Shown here: in pieces, positions 15,105-26,132 of the stretch
Layout: every line of letters begins with the position of its first letter
Position numbering within the stretch: position 1 is the first letter of the stretch
From: Pseudomonadales bacterium
GTDB taxonomy: Bacteria > Pseudomonadota > Gammaproteobacteria > Pseudomonadales > JAHRWD01
Reading direction: 5' to 3'
Assembly (NCBI GenBank): GCA_029210125.1
Contig: JARGPR010000002.1
Coordinates: 167,232-231,231, forward strand
DNA length: 64,000 bases
Notes under the pieces: generated by a model
The model's input: only the letters and a program-made list of their open reading frames with translations
What the model was told of the DNA's origin: nothing
Databases searched by the model: none
Position numbers and translations under genes: made by a program

Positions 15105-17390
15105 CTAAGACTGCTTCACCATCAGTAGAACAACCGGAAGGATAAAAAAATCAAACAGTATTGCGATAATAATGGTCATACCTACCATCAATCCAAGGAT
15201 GGAGTTTATCGCAAAGCTGGAGAGTGCCAGCACAAAAAAGCCAAGGGATAATACTACGGAGGTGGTAATCAATGCACCACCCACCGCATCAAAGCTGTAG
15301 GTGATTGATTGTTCGGCATTTAGACCCAAAGCCTTTGTTGCGTGGATATATTTGCTTAAAAAGTGAACGGTATCGTCTACGACAATTCCTAGTGAAACAC
15401 TAAATATGATCGATGCTGCCATATTGATCTCTTGAACTAGCAGCCCCCATATACCAAACGCAATGGCGGCGGGGGCAATATTGGGAATTGTGGCAATTAT
15501 TCCGTAGCGGAGTGAACCCAACGCAAAGATCAGGCATATCGAGATCAGGAAAAGGCTGATTACGGACCCTTCAACCATGCTACGAATATTGTTTTGTCCA
15601 AGATGGGCAAAAATGATAGAAATGCTTGAGCCGGTCGTGGCCAACTCCGGGGCGTTATTTTCTAACCAGTTGGCTGCTTTTCTTTCAAAAGCAACCATAC
15701 CCTGGGACTTTAAACCCCTGAGGGAGATATTGATCTTAAGCGCGGATCGATCGAAACTAATCTGATTGTTTAAATCTAACCCGTAGGGCAAGGACATTTC
15801 ATACAGCAACTGGTATTGGGAGGCCAATTGTGCGCTGACCGGTAACCGATACCACTGCTGCTCACCACTGTGAAGTGTACGATTGAGGCGTTTCAGTGTA
15901 TCAGTATAGGTTGCGACGTGGGCAACATGGGGCTGGGTTCGCAACCACTCACTGAAAGCTTCTACTTTGCGAAGGAATTCGGGCTGATTAATGCCGTTAT
16001 CAGCACCGCTATCCAGTGAGTAAACCAACGAATGGACGCCGGTCAGATGCTGCTCTGTAAAATCGGTTGCATCACGAACCGAAACACCCTTATCGAAATA
16101 GGCGATGGTATCGTCGTTTAGTTCGTTGCTTTGAATAAACCCAAGTAATAGCAAGATGATAGGTAACGCTGTCCAGAACAGTTTTTTTGGGTGGTTTAAC
16201 ACAACACTACAAGCCCAGCTCGATAGCATTTGGGATTTTAGAACCCTTGGCTGTGCTTTTGTTACCCAGCGAAGCGCTAGTGCAGGCAACAGCGCCATGG
16301 TGAAAAACCAGGCCGCTATCACGCCTAATCCCACCAGCGTCCCAAGCTCTCTAAGGGGTGGCGAATCGCTAAAGTTAACACTAAAAAAACCGATAGCTGT
16401 GGTAAAGCTGGTGATAAATATCGGCTTGATATTTTGCTCAAGACTAACACGCATGGCGTTTACTTTTTCATCACCACTTGCCAATCTTTGTAAATAGGTC
16501 GATAAAAGATGTACGCAGTCACATACGGCGAGGGTAAGAATAATAGTAGGTGCAGATACGTTCACCTGATTGATTGCAAAACCAAGCCAGCCCCCTGCCC
16601 CCATCGCAAACAAGACGCTACAACCTACAATAACCATTGAAATGAAGGCAGCGGGAATTGACCCAAGTAGATAGGCCATCAATAGCGAAACAACAACAAA
16701 CATCAACGGGATCAGTGTTTGCCCATCCGAGAATGCAGATTCCTGAAATGCATTGGTGATTACGCTATTTCCGGTCAGGTATATCTTTGATTCTGGAAAC
16801 AGCTCTAACAATTCATCTCTAAGCTGACGACTGGCGAGCACTATTTCTTCTACTTCCTGCTCGTTAGCACCCCCCTTGTCGGGGAACTGCAACTGCACAT
16901 AAACAGCGGTAACATCGGTTTTTTCAGAAACCAATTTATGAAGAATTTCTGGCTCTTCAATCGCGATTTGTCGTCTGACCAACATCTGTTCGACTGAAAG
17001 CGCCTCAAGATCCTCTATCAAATCGCCTACAAAAAGTTCATCGCCGTCTACAGTGGTGTGTTGATAATTGGTGATTGAATCAACTCGATGTGAGTAGGGC
17101 AACAACCAGCTTTTTTCAGTTAACGCCAGCACCAGCGCAAGAGTCTGTTGAGAAAACACTTGCTGACTCTCGGGTGCAATCACGAAAATCAGGTTGTCTT
17201 CGCGGCTGTAAGTATCTTCAATCTGATCAAAAGCTTCCAAAAACGGATCATTTTGGTCAAAAAATATTCTATAACTGGATTCGAGATAAAGGTCTTTACA
17301 ACCTATTGCCAAAAACGCAAGCAATACAAAAGAAATGAACGCTAAGCCCCAGCGCTTCTGAATCAGCCAACCTGCCAATAACTTGTTCAT
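15105..17390 (-). CDS. RND superfamily MMPL-type exporter
   Basis: A 761-residue inner-membrane transporter with the duplicated RND layout: one transmembrane helix at the N-terminus, a large periplasmic domain (about 40-210), five to six helices (about 220-380), then a second periplasmic domain (about 440-610) and a second helix set ending in FFILPVVLLMVKQS. Acidic residues in the helices (LAVCDCVHLLS and GIVVDDTVHFLS) mark the proton relay typical of MMPL/HAE3 members, which move lipids, hopanoids or other hydrophobic cargo. It is followed by prsT 145 bases downstream on the same strand. The link to the PEP-CTERM system is by position only, and the cargo is unknown. Confidence 0.85.
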   Translation of the reverse strand: MNKLLAGWLIQKRWGLAFISFVLLAFLAIGCKDLYLESSYRIFFDQNDPFLEAFDQIEDTYSREDNLIFVIAPESQQVFSQQTLALVLALTEKSWLLPYSHRVDSITNYQHTTVDGDELFVGDLIEDLEALSVEQMLVRRQIAIEEPEILHKLVSEKTDVTAVYVQLQFPDKGGANEQEVEEIVLASRQLRDELLELFPESKIYLTGNSVITNAFQESAFSDGQTLIPLMFVVVSLLMAYLLGSIPAAFISMVIVGCSVLFAMGAGGWLGFAINQVNVSAPTIILTLAVCDCVHLLSTYLQRLASGDEKVNAMRVSLEQNIKPIFITSFTTAIGFFSVNFSDSPPLRELGTLVGLGVIAAWFFTMALLPALALRWVTKAQPRVLKSQMLSSWACSVVLNHPKKLFWTALPIILLLLGFIQSNELNDDTIAYFDKGVSVRDATDFTEQHLTGVHSLVYSLDSGADNGINQPEFLRKVEAFSEWLRTQPHVAHVATYTDTLKRLNRTLHSGEQQWYRLPVSAQLASQYQLLYEMSLPYGLDLNNQISFDRSALKINISLRGLKSQGMVAFERKAANWLENNAPELATTGSSISIIFAHLGQNNIRSMVEGSVISLFLISICLIFALGSLRYGIIATIPNIAPAAIAFGIWGLLVQEINMAASIIFSVSLGIVVDDTVHFLSKYIHATKALGLNAEQSITYSFDAVGGALITTSVVLSLGFFVLALSSFAINSILGLMVGMTIIIAILFDFFILPVVLLMVKQS

Positions 17391-17540
17391 TTTTTGAATT
17401 CATATCTGTTTTCAATCATCCGATAAGTATAGCCATCAGGTTGCCTCTTCGTTCTATATATACACCTTAGTCATTACGGGGAAGTAACATAAAGCCCTTA
17501 AACAAAAATCGATGAACCGAAATCTAACGCTGCATTTGAC

Positions 17541-17554
17541 TTGATATCGATCAA
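17541..17554. promoter_or_regulatory. Perfect FNR/ANR-type box upstream of fabA
   Basis: TTGAT-ATCG-ATCAA, an exact match to the FNR-family consensus TTGAT-N4-ATCAA, centred about 106 bases before the fabA start. Whether it acts on fabA or on the divergent RND gene at 17390, or is chance, cannot be decided from sequence. Confidence 0.5.
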
Positions 17555-17585
17555 CACAAACAAAAAACTACACCACAACTAGTTC

Positions 17586-17615
17586 TGGAAAAAACCACGC
17601 ATTTCCACGTATAAT
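17586..17615 (+). promoter_or_regulatory. Putative sigma-70 promoter of fabA
   Basis: A consensus -10 (TATAAT, 17610-17615) with a 4-of-6 match -35 (TGGAAA, 17586-17591) at an 18-base spacing. This gives a leader of roughly 33 bases before the fabA ATG at 17654. Confidence 0.55.
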
Positions 17616-17653
17616 CAGCCGGTTACAAACTCTTTTTTTCAAAAAATACAATT

Positions 17654-18169
17654 ATGAACAGACAAAGCTCTTTTGATCGCCAAGAATTACTCAGCTGTGG
17701 CCACGGCGAAATGTTTGGCCCTGGTAATGCGCAGTTACCCACACCGAATATGTTGATGATGGATCGCATCACTAATATCACCGTCGACGGCGGCATTGAA
17801 GGAAAGGGGGAGATCATCGCTGAGTTGGATATCAATCCGGATCTTTGGTTCTTCGACTGCCATTTCCCCGGTGACCCGGTGATGCCAGGTTGTCTGGGGC
17901 TTGATGCTTTGTGGCAACTGATCGGTTTTTTCCTGGCCTGGAAAGGAAACCCTGGACATGGTCGAGCACTAGGCGTGGGAGAAGTAAAGTTCACCGGCCA
18001 AGTATTACCTACGGCTAATAAAGTCACATATCATATCAATATGAAACGTGTCATCGAACGTAAACTGGTGATGGGTATCGGCGACGGTGTAATGCGAGTC
18101 GATGGTAAAGAGATTTACACCACTAAAGATTTAAAAGTTGGTCTTTTCACCAGCACTGAGAATTTTTGA
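17654..18169 (+). CDS. fabA: 3-hydroxydecanoyl-[acyl-carrier-protein] dehydratase/isomerase FabA
   Basis: A 171-residue, normal-length FabA. It dehydrates 3-hydroxydecanoyl-ACP and isomerises the trans-2 product to cis-3-decenoyl-ACP, the branch point to unsaturated fatty acids. The active-site His is at residue 70 in [13 protein letters not shown], and the second catalytic acid lies in the [10 protein letters not shown] helix, both as in E. coli. fabB follows after 133 bases in the usual fabAB order. An FNR-like box and a sigma-70 -10 lie upstream. Confidence 0.97.
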   Translation: MNRQSSFDRQELLSCGHGEMFGPGNAQLPTPNMLMMDRITNITVDGGIEGKGEIIAELDINPDLWFFDCHFPGDPVMPGCLGLDALWQLIGFFLAWKGNPGHGRALGVGEVKFTGQVLPTANKVTYHINMKRVIERKLVMGIGDGVMRVDGKEIYTTKDLKVGLFTSTENF

Positions 18170-18175
18170 GGGATG

Positions 18176-18202
18176 GATCTGGTACATTGACCGCGCCAGA
18201 TC
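18176..18202 (+). repeat. Inverted repeat after fabA (possible attenuator)
   Basis: Seven-base arms GATCTGG (18176-18182) and CCAGATC (18196-18202) around a 13-base loop, seven bases after the fabA stop. There is no T-run, so it is at most a weak terminator or a messenger-stability hairpin between fabA and fabB. Confidence 0.45.
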
Positions 18203-18302
18203 AATATATCTGAAATTTACTGTCACAATTGCAGCGGCTATATTTAGTTATAATCTGCGACCGTAATAGCAACATTTTTGACCAACCACATAGGACTACA
18301 TC

Positions 18303-19520
18303 ATGCGTCGAGCCGTCGTCACAGGTATAGGCATTATTTCCTGCCTCGGAAATGATAAAGAAACCGTTCTGGATTCCCTCAAGCAGGGTAAATCTGGCAT
18401 TAAATTTCAATCGGATTACGAAGAATTAGGCCTTAGAAGCCACATTGCAGGTACTGTTGATATCGATTTTTCCGAGCATATTGATCGCAAACAGCTTCGC
18501 TTTATGGGTGATGCTGCTGCGTATTCATATATCTCGATGCAACAGGCTATTGATGATGCAGGGTTGACTGAAGCACAGGTTTCCAACCCTCGCACCGGAA
18601 TTATCATGGGCTCCGGCGGTTCTTCCCCAATTAATCAGGTTGAATCTGCTGATATTTTACGCAACAAAGGTATCCGTCGAGTTGGACCTTATCGTGTAAC
18701 CCAAACCATGGGTAGTACCGTTTCCGCCTGCTTAGCAACACCATTTAAAATCAAAGGCGTGAATTACTCAATCTCCTCTGCTTGTTCCACTAGCGCTCAC
18801 TGTATTGGCAACGCAATGGAACAAATTCAATTGAACAAGCAGGATATCGTTTTTGCCGGTGGCGGCGAAGAGTGCAGCTGGGCAATGTCCTATCTGTTTG
18901 ATGCGATGGGTGCGCTCTCTTCCAAATACAACGACACTCCCGCCAAAGCATCGCGAACCTACGATGCCAACCGCGACGGCTTTGTAATCGCAGGCGGTGC
19001 CGGGGTTTTGGTGATTGAAGAGCTGGAGCACGCATTGGCCCGTGGTGCAAACATCTATGCAGAGCTAGTCGGTTATGGCGCGACCTCCGACGGCCACGAC
19101 ATGGTCGCACCCTCTGGCGAAGGCGCAACACGCTGCATGCAGCAGGCGCTGGCAACCGTTGATGGGCCTGTTGATTACATCAACACCCACGGCACCAGCA
19201 CACCGGCTGGCGATATCTGTGAGCTTGGCGCTATTAAAAATGTATTTGGCGATAACGTTCCCGCCATCAGCGCGACCAAGTCACTTTCAGGTCACTCACT
19301 TGGCGGAGCTGGTGTTCAGGAATCAATCTACAGCCTTTTGATGCAGCAGCATAATTTTATTGCTGCATCGGCCAATATCGAAGATCTCGATCCCGGGGCT
19401 GAAGGATTCCCGATTGTTACTGAACGTAAGGACAACGTCACACTAAACCGGGTTATGTCGAATAGTTTTGGTTTTGGTGGTACAAACGCCTGCCTGGTAT
19501 TCCAAAGTTATTCGAGCTAG
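18303..19520 (+). CDS. fabB: 3-oxoacyl-[acyl-carrier-protein] synthase I FabB
   Basis: A 405-residue ketoacyl-ACP synthase that elongates unsaturated acyl chains after FabA. The catalytic triad is visible: nucleophile Cys at residue 161 ([10 protein letters not shown]), His in [11 protein letters not shown] and His in [11 protein letters not shown], with the closing glycine motif [10 protein letters not shown]. Length and partner gene (fabA) favour FabB over FabF. A TATAAT at 18249-18254 without a good -35 could give fabB its own start. A strong terminator follows at 19550. Confidence 0.97.
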   Translation: MRRAVVTGIGIISCLGNDKETVLDSLKQGKSGIKFQSDYEELGLRSHIAGTVDIDFSEHIDRKQLRFMGDAAAYSYISMQQAIDDAGLTEAQVSNPRTGIIMGSGGSSPINQVESADILRNKGIRRVGPYRVTQTMGSTVSACLATPFKIKGVNYSISSACSTSAHCIGNAMEQIQLNKQDIVFAGGGEECSWAMSYLFDAMGALSSKYNDTPAKASRTYDANRDGFVIAGGAGVLVIEELEHALARGANIYAELVGYGATSDGHDMVAPSGEGATRCMQQALATVDGPVDYINTHGTSTPAGDICELGAIKNVFGDNVPAISATKSLSGHSLGGAGVQESIYSLLMQQHNFIAASANIEDLDPGAEGFPIVTERKDNVTLNRVMSNSFGFGGTNACLVFQSYSS

Positions 19521-19549
19521 CGGGTTACCCTAAATTTAGCGTTAGATCT

Positions 19550-19585
19550 AAAAGCGCTTGCCAGAAATGGCAGGCGCTTTTTTTT
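19550..19585 (+). terminator. Rho-independent terminator after fabB
   Basis: Stem AAAGCGC-T-TGCCA paired with TGGCA-G-GCGCTTT around a GAAA loop, followed by eight T. It ends the fabAB unit. Confidence 0.93.
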
Positions 19586-19732
19586 GCCTTGGCGTTTGCT
19601 AAAACATACGCACAGCATAGCTGCTGCATACGTCAGGTAATCATGAGTACGTAACTCAAAGCGTGGAACTTTTTAGAGTATTACTTAGGAAATGAATAGC
19701 CGGAACAGCTATTGAATACAGAGAATCATTTT

Positions 19733-19808
19733 TGGTGCCCAGAGACGGAATCGAACCATCGACACGAGGATTTTCAATCCTCTGCTCTACCGACTGAGCT
19801 ATCTGGGC
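19733..19808 (-). tRNA. tRNA-Phe (anticodon GAA)
   Basis: 76 bases on the minus strand with encoded CCA end. The acceptor GCCCAGA pairs with TCTGGGC. The D-arm reads GCTCAGTCGGTAGAGC, the anticodon loop ATTGAAAAT gives GAA, and the T-arm contains GGTTCGATTCC. The sequence is close to E. coli tRNA-Phe. A matching promoter lies just upstream. Confidence 0.97.
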
Positions 19809-19829
19809 GTGTATCAAAAACGAGGCGGT

Positions 19830-19858
19830 ATTAAACCCGCATAGCTGTTTTAAGTCAA
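19830..19858 (-). promoter_or_regulatory. Sigma-70 promoter of tRNA-Phe
   Basis: On the minus strand: -35 TTGACT (19858-19853), 17-base spacer, -10 TTTAAT (19835-19830), then a GC-rich discriminator, giving a leader of about 15 bases. The -35 abuts a small hairpin (AACCGC-TTAT-GCGGTT, 19857-19872) that follows yggX and may be its terminator. Confidence 0.75.
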
Positions 19859-19882
19859 CCGCTTATGCGGTTTATAGAGCAA

Positions 19883-20155
19883 TCAATCGGTAGGTGGCAC
19901 GTAGCCTTGAACCACTTCAACCGACTCATTCGAAAGGAACTTTTCCATCTCTGCAGATAAAAATTTCCGATCTGCAGACTTGGCCATGACCAGCTGCTTT
20001 TCATTGATCAACATAGTCTGATAATTTTGCCACTCCTGCCATGCTTGAGCAGATACATTGTTAAAAATTTCTTCACCCTTTGGGCCAGGATAGGGTGCCT
20101 GATCAAGGCCTGGTTTTTCCTGTTTGTACTTCCGACAAAAAACAGTTCGTGACAT
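19883..20155 (-). CDS. yggX: YggX-type iron/oxidative damage protection protein
   Basis: A 90-residue, normal-length YggX. It begins MSRTVFCRKYKQEKPGLD with the conserved Cys7, then PYPGPKGEEIF, WQEWQNYQTMLINEK and a C-terminal MEKFLSN. It protects Fe-S clusters and takes part in iron trafficking in the cytoplasm. It lies 6 bases after mutY on the same strand, the arrangement seen in enterics and pseudomonads; MutY carries a 4Fe-4S cluster. Confidence 0.95.
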   Translation of the reverse strand: MSRTVFCRKYKQEKPGLDQAPYPGPKGEEIFNNVSAQAWQEWQNYQTMLINEKQLVMAKSADRKFLSAEMEKFLSNESVEVVQGYVPPTD

Positions 20156-20161
20156 TTTTAT

Positions 20162-21250
20162 CTATTCCTTTCCAAAGTTTTTTTGCAGTAATTTTTTAAC
20201 CGGTGCGGGTAACCCTGCCGGCTTTTCCGAATGCGTAGGGTTATACCAGAAGCTACGATTTGGCTCCATTATATCTTTTGTGCTTTCCGCAACATCCACC
20301 CAAACCGGGTGGATCATCAGCTTAAAATGGCTAAAGGTATGACTAAAGGGTTTCTCGGCCTTAACAGTAAGCGGTGATTTACCGAGCCTTTCCAAACAAT
20401 AATCTTCAACGCTATTGTTCAGGGGTAATTCCGGAAGAGACCATAACCCAGGCCAAATGCCCACGGGCGGTCGTTTATCAAGCAGCACTTCATCATCCGA
20501 ATTACTTAGTAGTAGAAATTGTATCTCTTTGACTGGTAAAACTTTTCGTGGCTTCGGCTGGGGATACAGCGTCACTTCATTCATTTGCAGAGCCTGACAG
20601 TTATCCGATACCGGACACAACTGACACTGTGGGTTATGCCGTGTGCAGAGTGTTGCCCCCAGGTCCATCATCGCCTGACTGTACTCACCGGCTGTTTGTA
20701 AAGCTCCATGTTCGGGTGGATCAGGAGGAGTGTAGTGTTCAGCCAATTTCCAGAGTTGCTTCAGAGGTTCTCCTGAGCCTGGCCAACCGGCCAGCCGGTG
20801 AACTCTGGCCAGTACCCTTTTTACGTTACCATCAAGAATCACTGCACGTTGAGCCATTGATATCGACAAAATCGCTCCCGCGGTAGAACGCCCTATTCCC
20901 GGCAATTCAATTAGATCGTCAAAACTTTCCGGCAACTCACCGCCATGCTGCTCAACGACCTGCTGAGCGGCTCGTCGCATATTTCGTGCACGATTATAGT
21001 AACCGAGGCCAGTCCAGTGATGCAGCACCTGATCTTCTGTTGCAGCCGCCAGCGTAGCCAGAGTTGGGAAATGTTGGAGGAAATTCAAAAAATAGGGAAT
21101 GGCGGTATCAACACGAGTCTGTTGTAACATGATCTCGGAAACCCAGACCCGGTAGGGCGAAATTTCCTGCTGCCAGGGCAAACCGCTACGTCCATGTTTA
21201 CGATGCCAATCCAACACAGGCTGATAAAAGAGTTTGGCGTTATCCAGCAA
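20162..21250 (-). CDS. mutY: A/G-specific adenine DNA glycosylase MutY
   Basis: A 362-residue glycosylase that removes adenine opposite 8-oxoguanine. The catalytic Glu sits in SEIMLQQTRVDT (near residue 37), the helix-hairpin-helix in ELPGIGRSTAG, and the essential Asp in VILDGNVKRV. The 4Fe-4S ligands follow the C-x6-C-x2-C-x5-C pattern (CTRHNPQCQLC...C, near residues 195-211). A NUDIX-like 8-oxoG recognition domain forms the C-terminus, with FSHTFSHFKL. The start is TTG at 21250, directly after the TAG stop of the AsmA-like gene and in the same frame. No upstream extension is possible, and AGGG lies 7 bases before it. Confidence 0.96.
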   Translation of the reverse strand: MLDNAKLFYQPVLDWHRKHGRSGLPWQQEISPYRVWVSEIMLQQTRVDTAIPYFLNFLQHFPTLATLAAATEDQVLHHWTGLGYYNRARNMRRAAQQVVEQHGGELPESFDDLIELPGIGRSTAGAILSISMAQRAVILDGNVKRVLARVHRLAGWPGSGEPLKQLWKLAEHYTPPDPPEHGALQTAGEYSQAMMDLGATLCTRHNPQCQLCPVSDNCQALQMNEVTLYPQPKPRKVLPVKEIQFLLLSNSDDEVLLDKRPPVGIWPGLWSLPELPLNNSVEDYCLERLGKSPLTVKAEKPFSHTFSHFKLMIHPVWVDVAESTKDIMEPNRSFWYNPTHSEKPAGLPAPVKKLLQKNFGKE

Positions 21251-23395
21251 CTAGAAACCCTTTAATAATTTTTTTAATTCGGTTTTTAATTTTTGTTCGG
21301 TTTTTTGTTCGAGTTTCTTCTTGGCTTTTTTACCTATCTGACGACTGATCTCCGCCGTATCGAGTTTGCATAATGACAATGGAGTATCGCTAAAGGCACC
21401 TTTGCAGCGCACAGGCCAGCGAAAATCCTGCCATTTTTCAGATACTGAACAACCATTCAAATTTTGCTCACCGGACACAGCTAAAAACAGCCGATAATTA
21501 AGCCTGCTTTGTGGAATATTGACCCAACCGTCACCGGTAACTTTGATGCTTTGCAGATCAATTGCCATATCCGGCGTTTTTAGAATCCCCTGACTGAGTT
21601 GAAAGGATCCACCCAATTGCTGAAAATCGGTATCAGGGCTCCAATCATATTCAGCCAAAGTTGTTTGGGAGACCGTCGCTACGCCCTTACAAGTCTGCTC
21701 GGTGAGATTAGTACCCTTTAGTTTTCCGTTAAGCACTTCAAGCCGCCCGGGGCCAGTGAGACTATTGATTAGCTGATCGACGGTTGTGCCCTGCATGCTC
21801 AGTTCAGCATTTAGAGCAGCCAGACCTTCGATCAAATCAACATCCATCACGGATTCCAGTAATGGTTGGATCTGAACGCCATTCAAAGTCGATGAAATAT
21901 CAAGCTTCAGCAGCTCATCTTGAGCATTGGCCTTAGCGGTTAAGACAAGTTGCCCCTGATACATTTCTGCCTGAAACGGGTCAATCAGGATTTCGCCATC
22001 TTTGGCCCGAACGTTAAGCTTCAGGCTCGATAATTCCATCCCACCAAACTCAAGCGCACCGATACGCAGCTCACCTTGCAAATCTAACCCGCGTAACATC
22101 TCGATGGGCAACGGCTGATCAGCGCCCGTTTGCTCCGCCTCTTGTGAATCCGAGTCGCTGGTCTGATCAGTACCCTTTGGAAGATAACCATCCAGATCAA
22201 AATGATCCAGATCAAGATCCCAGAAAAGAGCACCGGTTTTAAGATCGGAAATACCCAGTCTGCCGGTTAGGGTCGAGCCATCCATTTTTAATTTAAAATC
22301 ATTGATCGTCCATTGATTGGCAGAACCCAGCAAATTAGCCTTCATTGAGAGATCGGTTAAAGCGCTATTGTCTTTTAAGGTTGGAAGCGGCTGACCTATC
22401 ATCTCCATCAGTTCTTTGGGATTAAATTCTGCTATACGAACCGAACCTGAAAAATTTGGAGCTGTGCTAATTGTTTCGCCCTGAAGCTTAAGAACCACCG
22501 GCAAATTCGCCACCTTTAACACCAGTGACTTGATATCTAGGGCATCTGTTTTGCGATCGAGGGACATATCCCCCTGTATCTCAAGGGGAATTTGTTTATC
22601 GTTGAAAGGCTCGCCGGATACACTGCCTTCCATCAATAGCTGCTTGAGATAAAGTGCGTAACCACCACGACTTATACCCATCATGCTGGATATTTCAGCT
22701 TCGAATGAAACCTCCGGTGAATGGTTTTTTAGCGCAAATGCGGCCTGCAATGGAAAGGTATTGTCTGAATTGATATCACTGGCAAGTAGGTGAATCAGAT
22801 CAATATCAATTTTTTGATCGGTGACCTGATCTTTGAAATAAATCTGGGCATCTGTGATCTGAATTTGTGCAATGGCGATGCTGAAATCAGGTTTTTCAGT
22901 ACCCTCAGATTTGGGATTCTGAGCTGATTCGCTGCGCTTTGTTTTGTCGACAGCTCTATCGTTAGAATTTTGTGTATTTGCCGTTTGAGGTTTTTTAACG
23001 ACAGATTCCCAGTTGGATCGGCCATTCTCATCTCGAATCAGGGCAAGCTTAAAACCACTCAAGATCAAAGCACCGACTTCAATATGACCACTTAGCAGAG
23101 GCCACAATTTCAGTTCTGCGGATGCATTGGCCAGATGAATGAATTCAGTTTTTTGAAGCTGGTCCAGGGTATAGATATCGATCTGATTGATATCGAACCC
23201 GATCCAGGGGAATAGTGACCAACCGATGTCACCTTTGATCTGCAGATCAATATTGGCCGCTGATTCCGCCGCTGCTTCGATTTCATCGCGGTACTCGTTG
23301 GGATCAACCAGTACCGCTAGCAGGATAAATGCGACTAGCAATGTAGCGATTATCGAAGCTGGCAGCGCTAACCATAGCTTTAGATTTTTCGACAT
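21251..23395 (-). CDS. AsmA family protein
   Basis: A 714-residue inner-membrane-anchored periplasmic protein with an N-terminal transmembrane helix (residues about 5-27), an AsmA N-terminal domain and a C-terminal AsmA region (GPGRLEVLNGKLKGTNL; VTGDGWVNIPQSRLNYRL). These proteins are VPS13/TamB-like bridges thought to help lipid movement between membranes. Positions about 130-160 are a Lys/Ser/Asn-rich linker and the last 30 residues are very Lys-rich. The ATG at 23395 is preferred; a GTG nine bases upstream is possible. It sits directly upstream of mutY, as in many gammaproteobacteria. Confidence 0.88.
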   Translation of the reverse strand: MSKNLKLWLALPASIIATLLVAFILLAVLVDPNEYRDEIEAAAESAANIDLQIKGDIGWSLFPWIGFDINQIDIYTLDQLQKTEFIHLANASAELKLWPLLSGHIEVGALILSGFKLALIRDENGRSNWESVVKKPQTANTQNSNDRAVDKTKRSESAQNPKSEGTEKPDFSIAIAQIQITDAQIYFKDQVTDQKIDIDLIHLLASDINSDNTFPLQAAFALKNHSPEVSFEAEISSMMGISRGGYALYLKQLLMEGSVSGEPFNDKQIPLEIQGDMSLDRKTDALDIKSLVLKVANLPVVLKLQGETISTAPNFSGSVRIAEFNPKELMEMIGQPLPTLKDNSALTDLSMKANLLGSANQWTINDFKLKMDGSTLTGRLGISDLKTGALFWDLDLDHFDLDGYLPKGTDQTSDSDSQEAEQTGADQPLPIEMLRGLDLQGELRIGALEFGGMELSSLKLNVRAKDGEILIDPFQAEMYQGQLVLTAKANAQDELLKLDISSTLNGVQIQPLLESVMDVDLIEGLAALNAELSMQGTTVDQLINSLTGPGRLEVLNGKLKGTNLTEQTCKGVATVSQTTLAEYDWSPDTDFQQLGGSFQLSQGILKTPDMAIDLQSIKVTGDGWVNIPQSRLNYRLFLAVSGEQNLNGCSVSEKWQDFRWPVRCKGAFSDTPLSLCKLDTAEISRQIGKKAKKKLEQKTEQKLKTELKKLLKGF

Positions 23396-23461
23396 TCTGC
23401 GCACTCTCTAATCGATAAACTTAATCACAATCCCTGTAAGTCATCACCGAGGGAATAATAC

Positions 23462-24532
23462 CTACTGATGGTAGACTGCAGAAAACTCATGTACGGCCTC
23501 AATAAAGGCACCCGCGTTTTCCGGTTTAACTTCAGGGGTGATGCCGTGACCCAGGTTAAAAATATGGCCCGAACCGTTGCCATATTTTGCCAGTATATTC
23601 TTCACTTCTTCTCGGATTCTCTTAGGGCTGGCGTAAAGCATGGTGGGGTCCATGTTGCCCTGCAGTGCAACTTTTCCACCCACACGTTGCCGAGCCACAT
23701 CAATATCAATGGTCCAATCTAACCCAAGACAATCTGCACCGGAATCTGCCATCGGCTCTAGCCAAAGACCCCCGCCTTTGGTAAATACAATAACCGGCAC
23801 TCTGTTTCCATCTGCATCAGGCTTGAGCTGCTGAATAATTTTGCGCATATATTGCAGTGAAAATTCTTCGTAACCGGATGTGGTCAACAGGCCACCCCAG
23901 GTATCAAATATCTGCACTGCCTGTGCGCCGGATTGAATTTGGCCGTTCAAATATGCAGCAACCGTGGTCGCCAGCTTATCCAGCAGCATGTGCATGGCCT
24001 CGGGCTTATCCAGCATCAGCTGTTTAGCTTTTCGGAAATCCTTACTACCGCTACCTTCAATCATGTACGTTGCAAGCGTCCAGGGACTGCCGGAAAACCC
24101 AATCAGCGGGACACGCCCAGCCAGCTCTTTGCGGATCACACTTACCGCATCCATCACGTAACTCAGATCATCGAGGGGATCAATCACTGGCAACGCTTCA
24201 ATATCCTCCATGTTGTTCAATGGACGTTTGAATTTCGGCCCTTCACCTTCGGCAAAATATAGCCCAAGCCCCATTGCATCGGGAATGGTAAGAATATCGG
24301 AAAACAGAATCGCAGCATCAAGTGGATAGCGATCAAGGGGCTGCATAGTCACTTCGCAGGCTAACTGTGGATTTTTGCAGAGACTCATAAAGTCTCCAGC
24401 TTTAGCTCGGCTAGCACGATATTCAGGTAGATAACGACCGGCCTGCCGCATCATCCAGACCGGCGTCAGGTCAACAGGCTCACGCCGCAGGGCACGAAGA
24501 AAACGATCGTTTTTTAATTCAGTGTTCGCCAT
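23462..24532 (-). CDS. hemE: Uroporphyrinogen decarboxylase HemE
   Basis: A 356-residue cytoplasmic enzyme that decarboxylates the four acetates of uroporphyrinogen III to give coproporphyrinogen III in haem synthesis. The signature [13 protein letters not shown] is at residues 28-40 and the second signature [13 protein letters not shown] near 145-157, with [12 protein letters not shown] carrying the substrate-binding Asp. Its start follows the gltD stop by eight bases, so it is likely read with the glutamate synthase genes. Confidence 0.97.
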   Translation of the reverse strand: MANTELKNDRFLRALRREPVDLTPVWMMRQAGRYLPEYRASRAKAGDFMSLCKNPQLACEVTMQPLDRYPLDAAILFSDILTIPDAMGLGLYFAEGEGPKFKRPLNNMEDIEALPVIDPLDDLSYVMDAVSVIRKELAGRVPLIGFSGSPWTLATYMIEGSGSKDFRKAKQLMLDKPEAMHMLLDKLATTVAAYLNGQIQSGAQAVQIFDTWGGLLTTSGYEEFSLQYMRKIIQQLKPDADGNRVPVIVFTKGGGLWLEPMADSGADCLGLDWTIDIDVARQRVGGKVALQGNMDPTMLYASPKRIREEVKNILAKYGNGSGHIFNLGHGITPEVKPENAGAFIEAVHEFSAVYHQ

Positions 24533-24540
24533 AGGTTAGC

Positions 24541-25971
<1,431 letters not shown>

Positions 25972-26132
25972 TCAAATTTGCGGGCCTGTATTCCAGACTA
26001 TTTTCAAAAACAGCTTGAGAATCACTGCCCACATGTTTATTCATTCCATGAACTTAATTGTTCAACGTTATGCTCAGGTACTGATAAGTTCCAGCTCTGT
26101 CAATTCAAATACTCGAAATTTCAGTATCTGGA

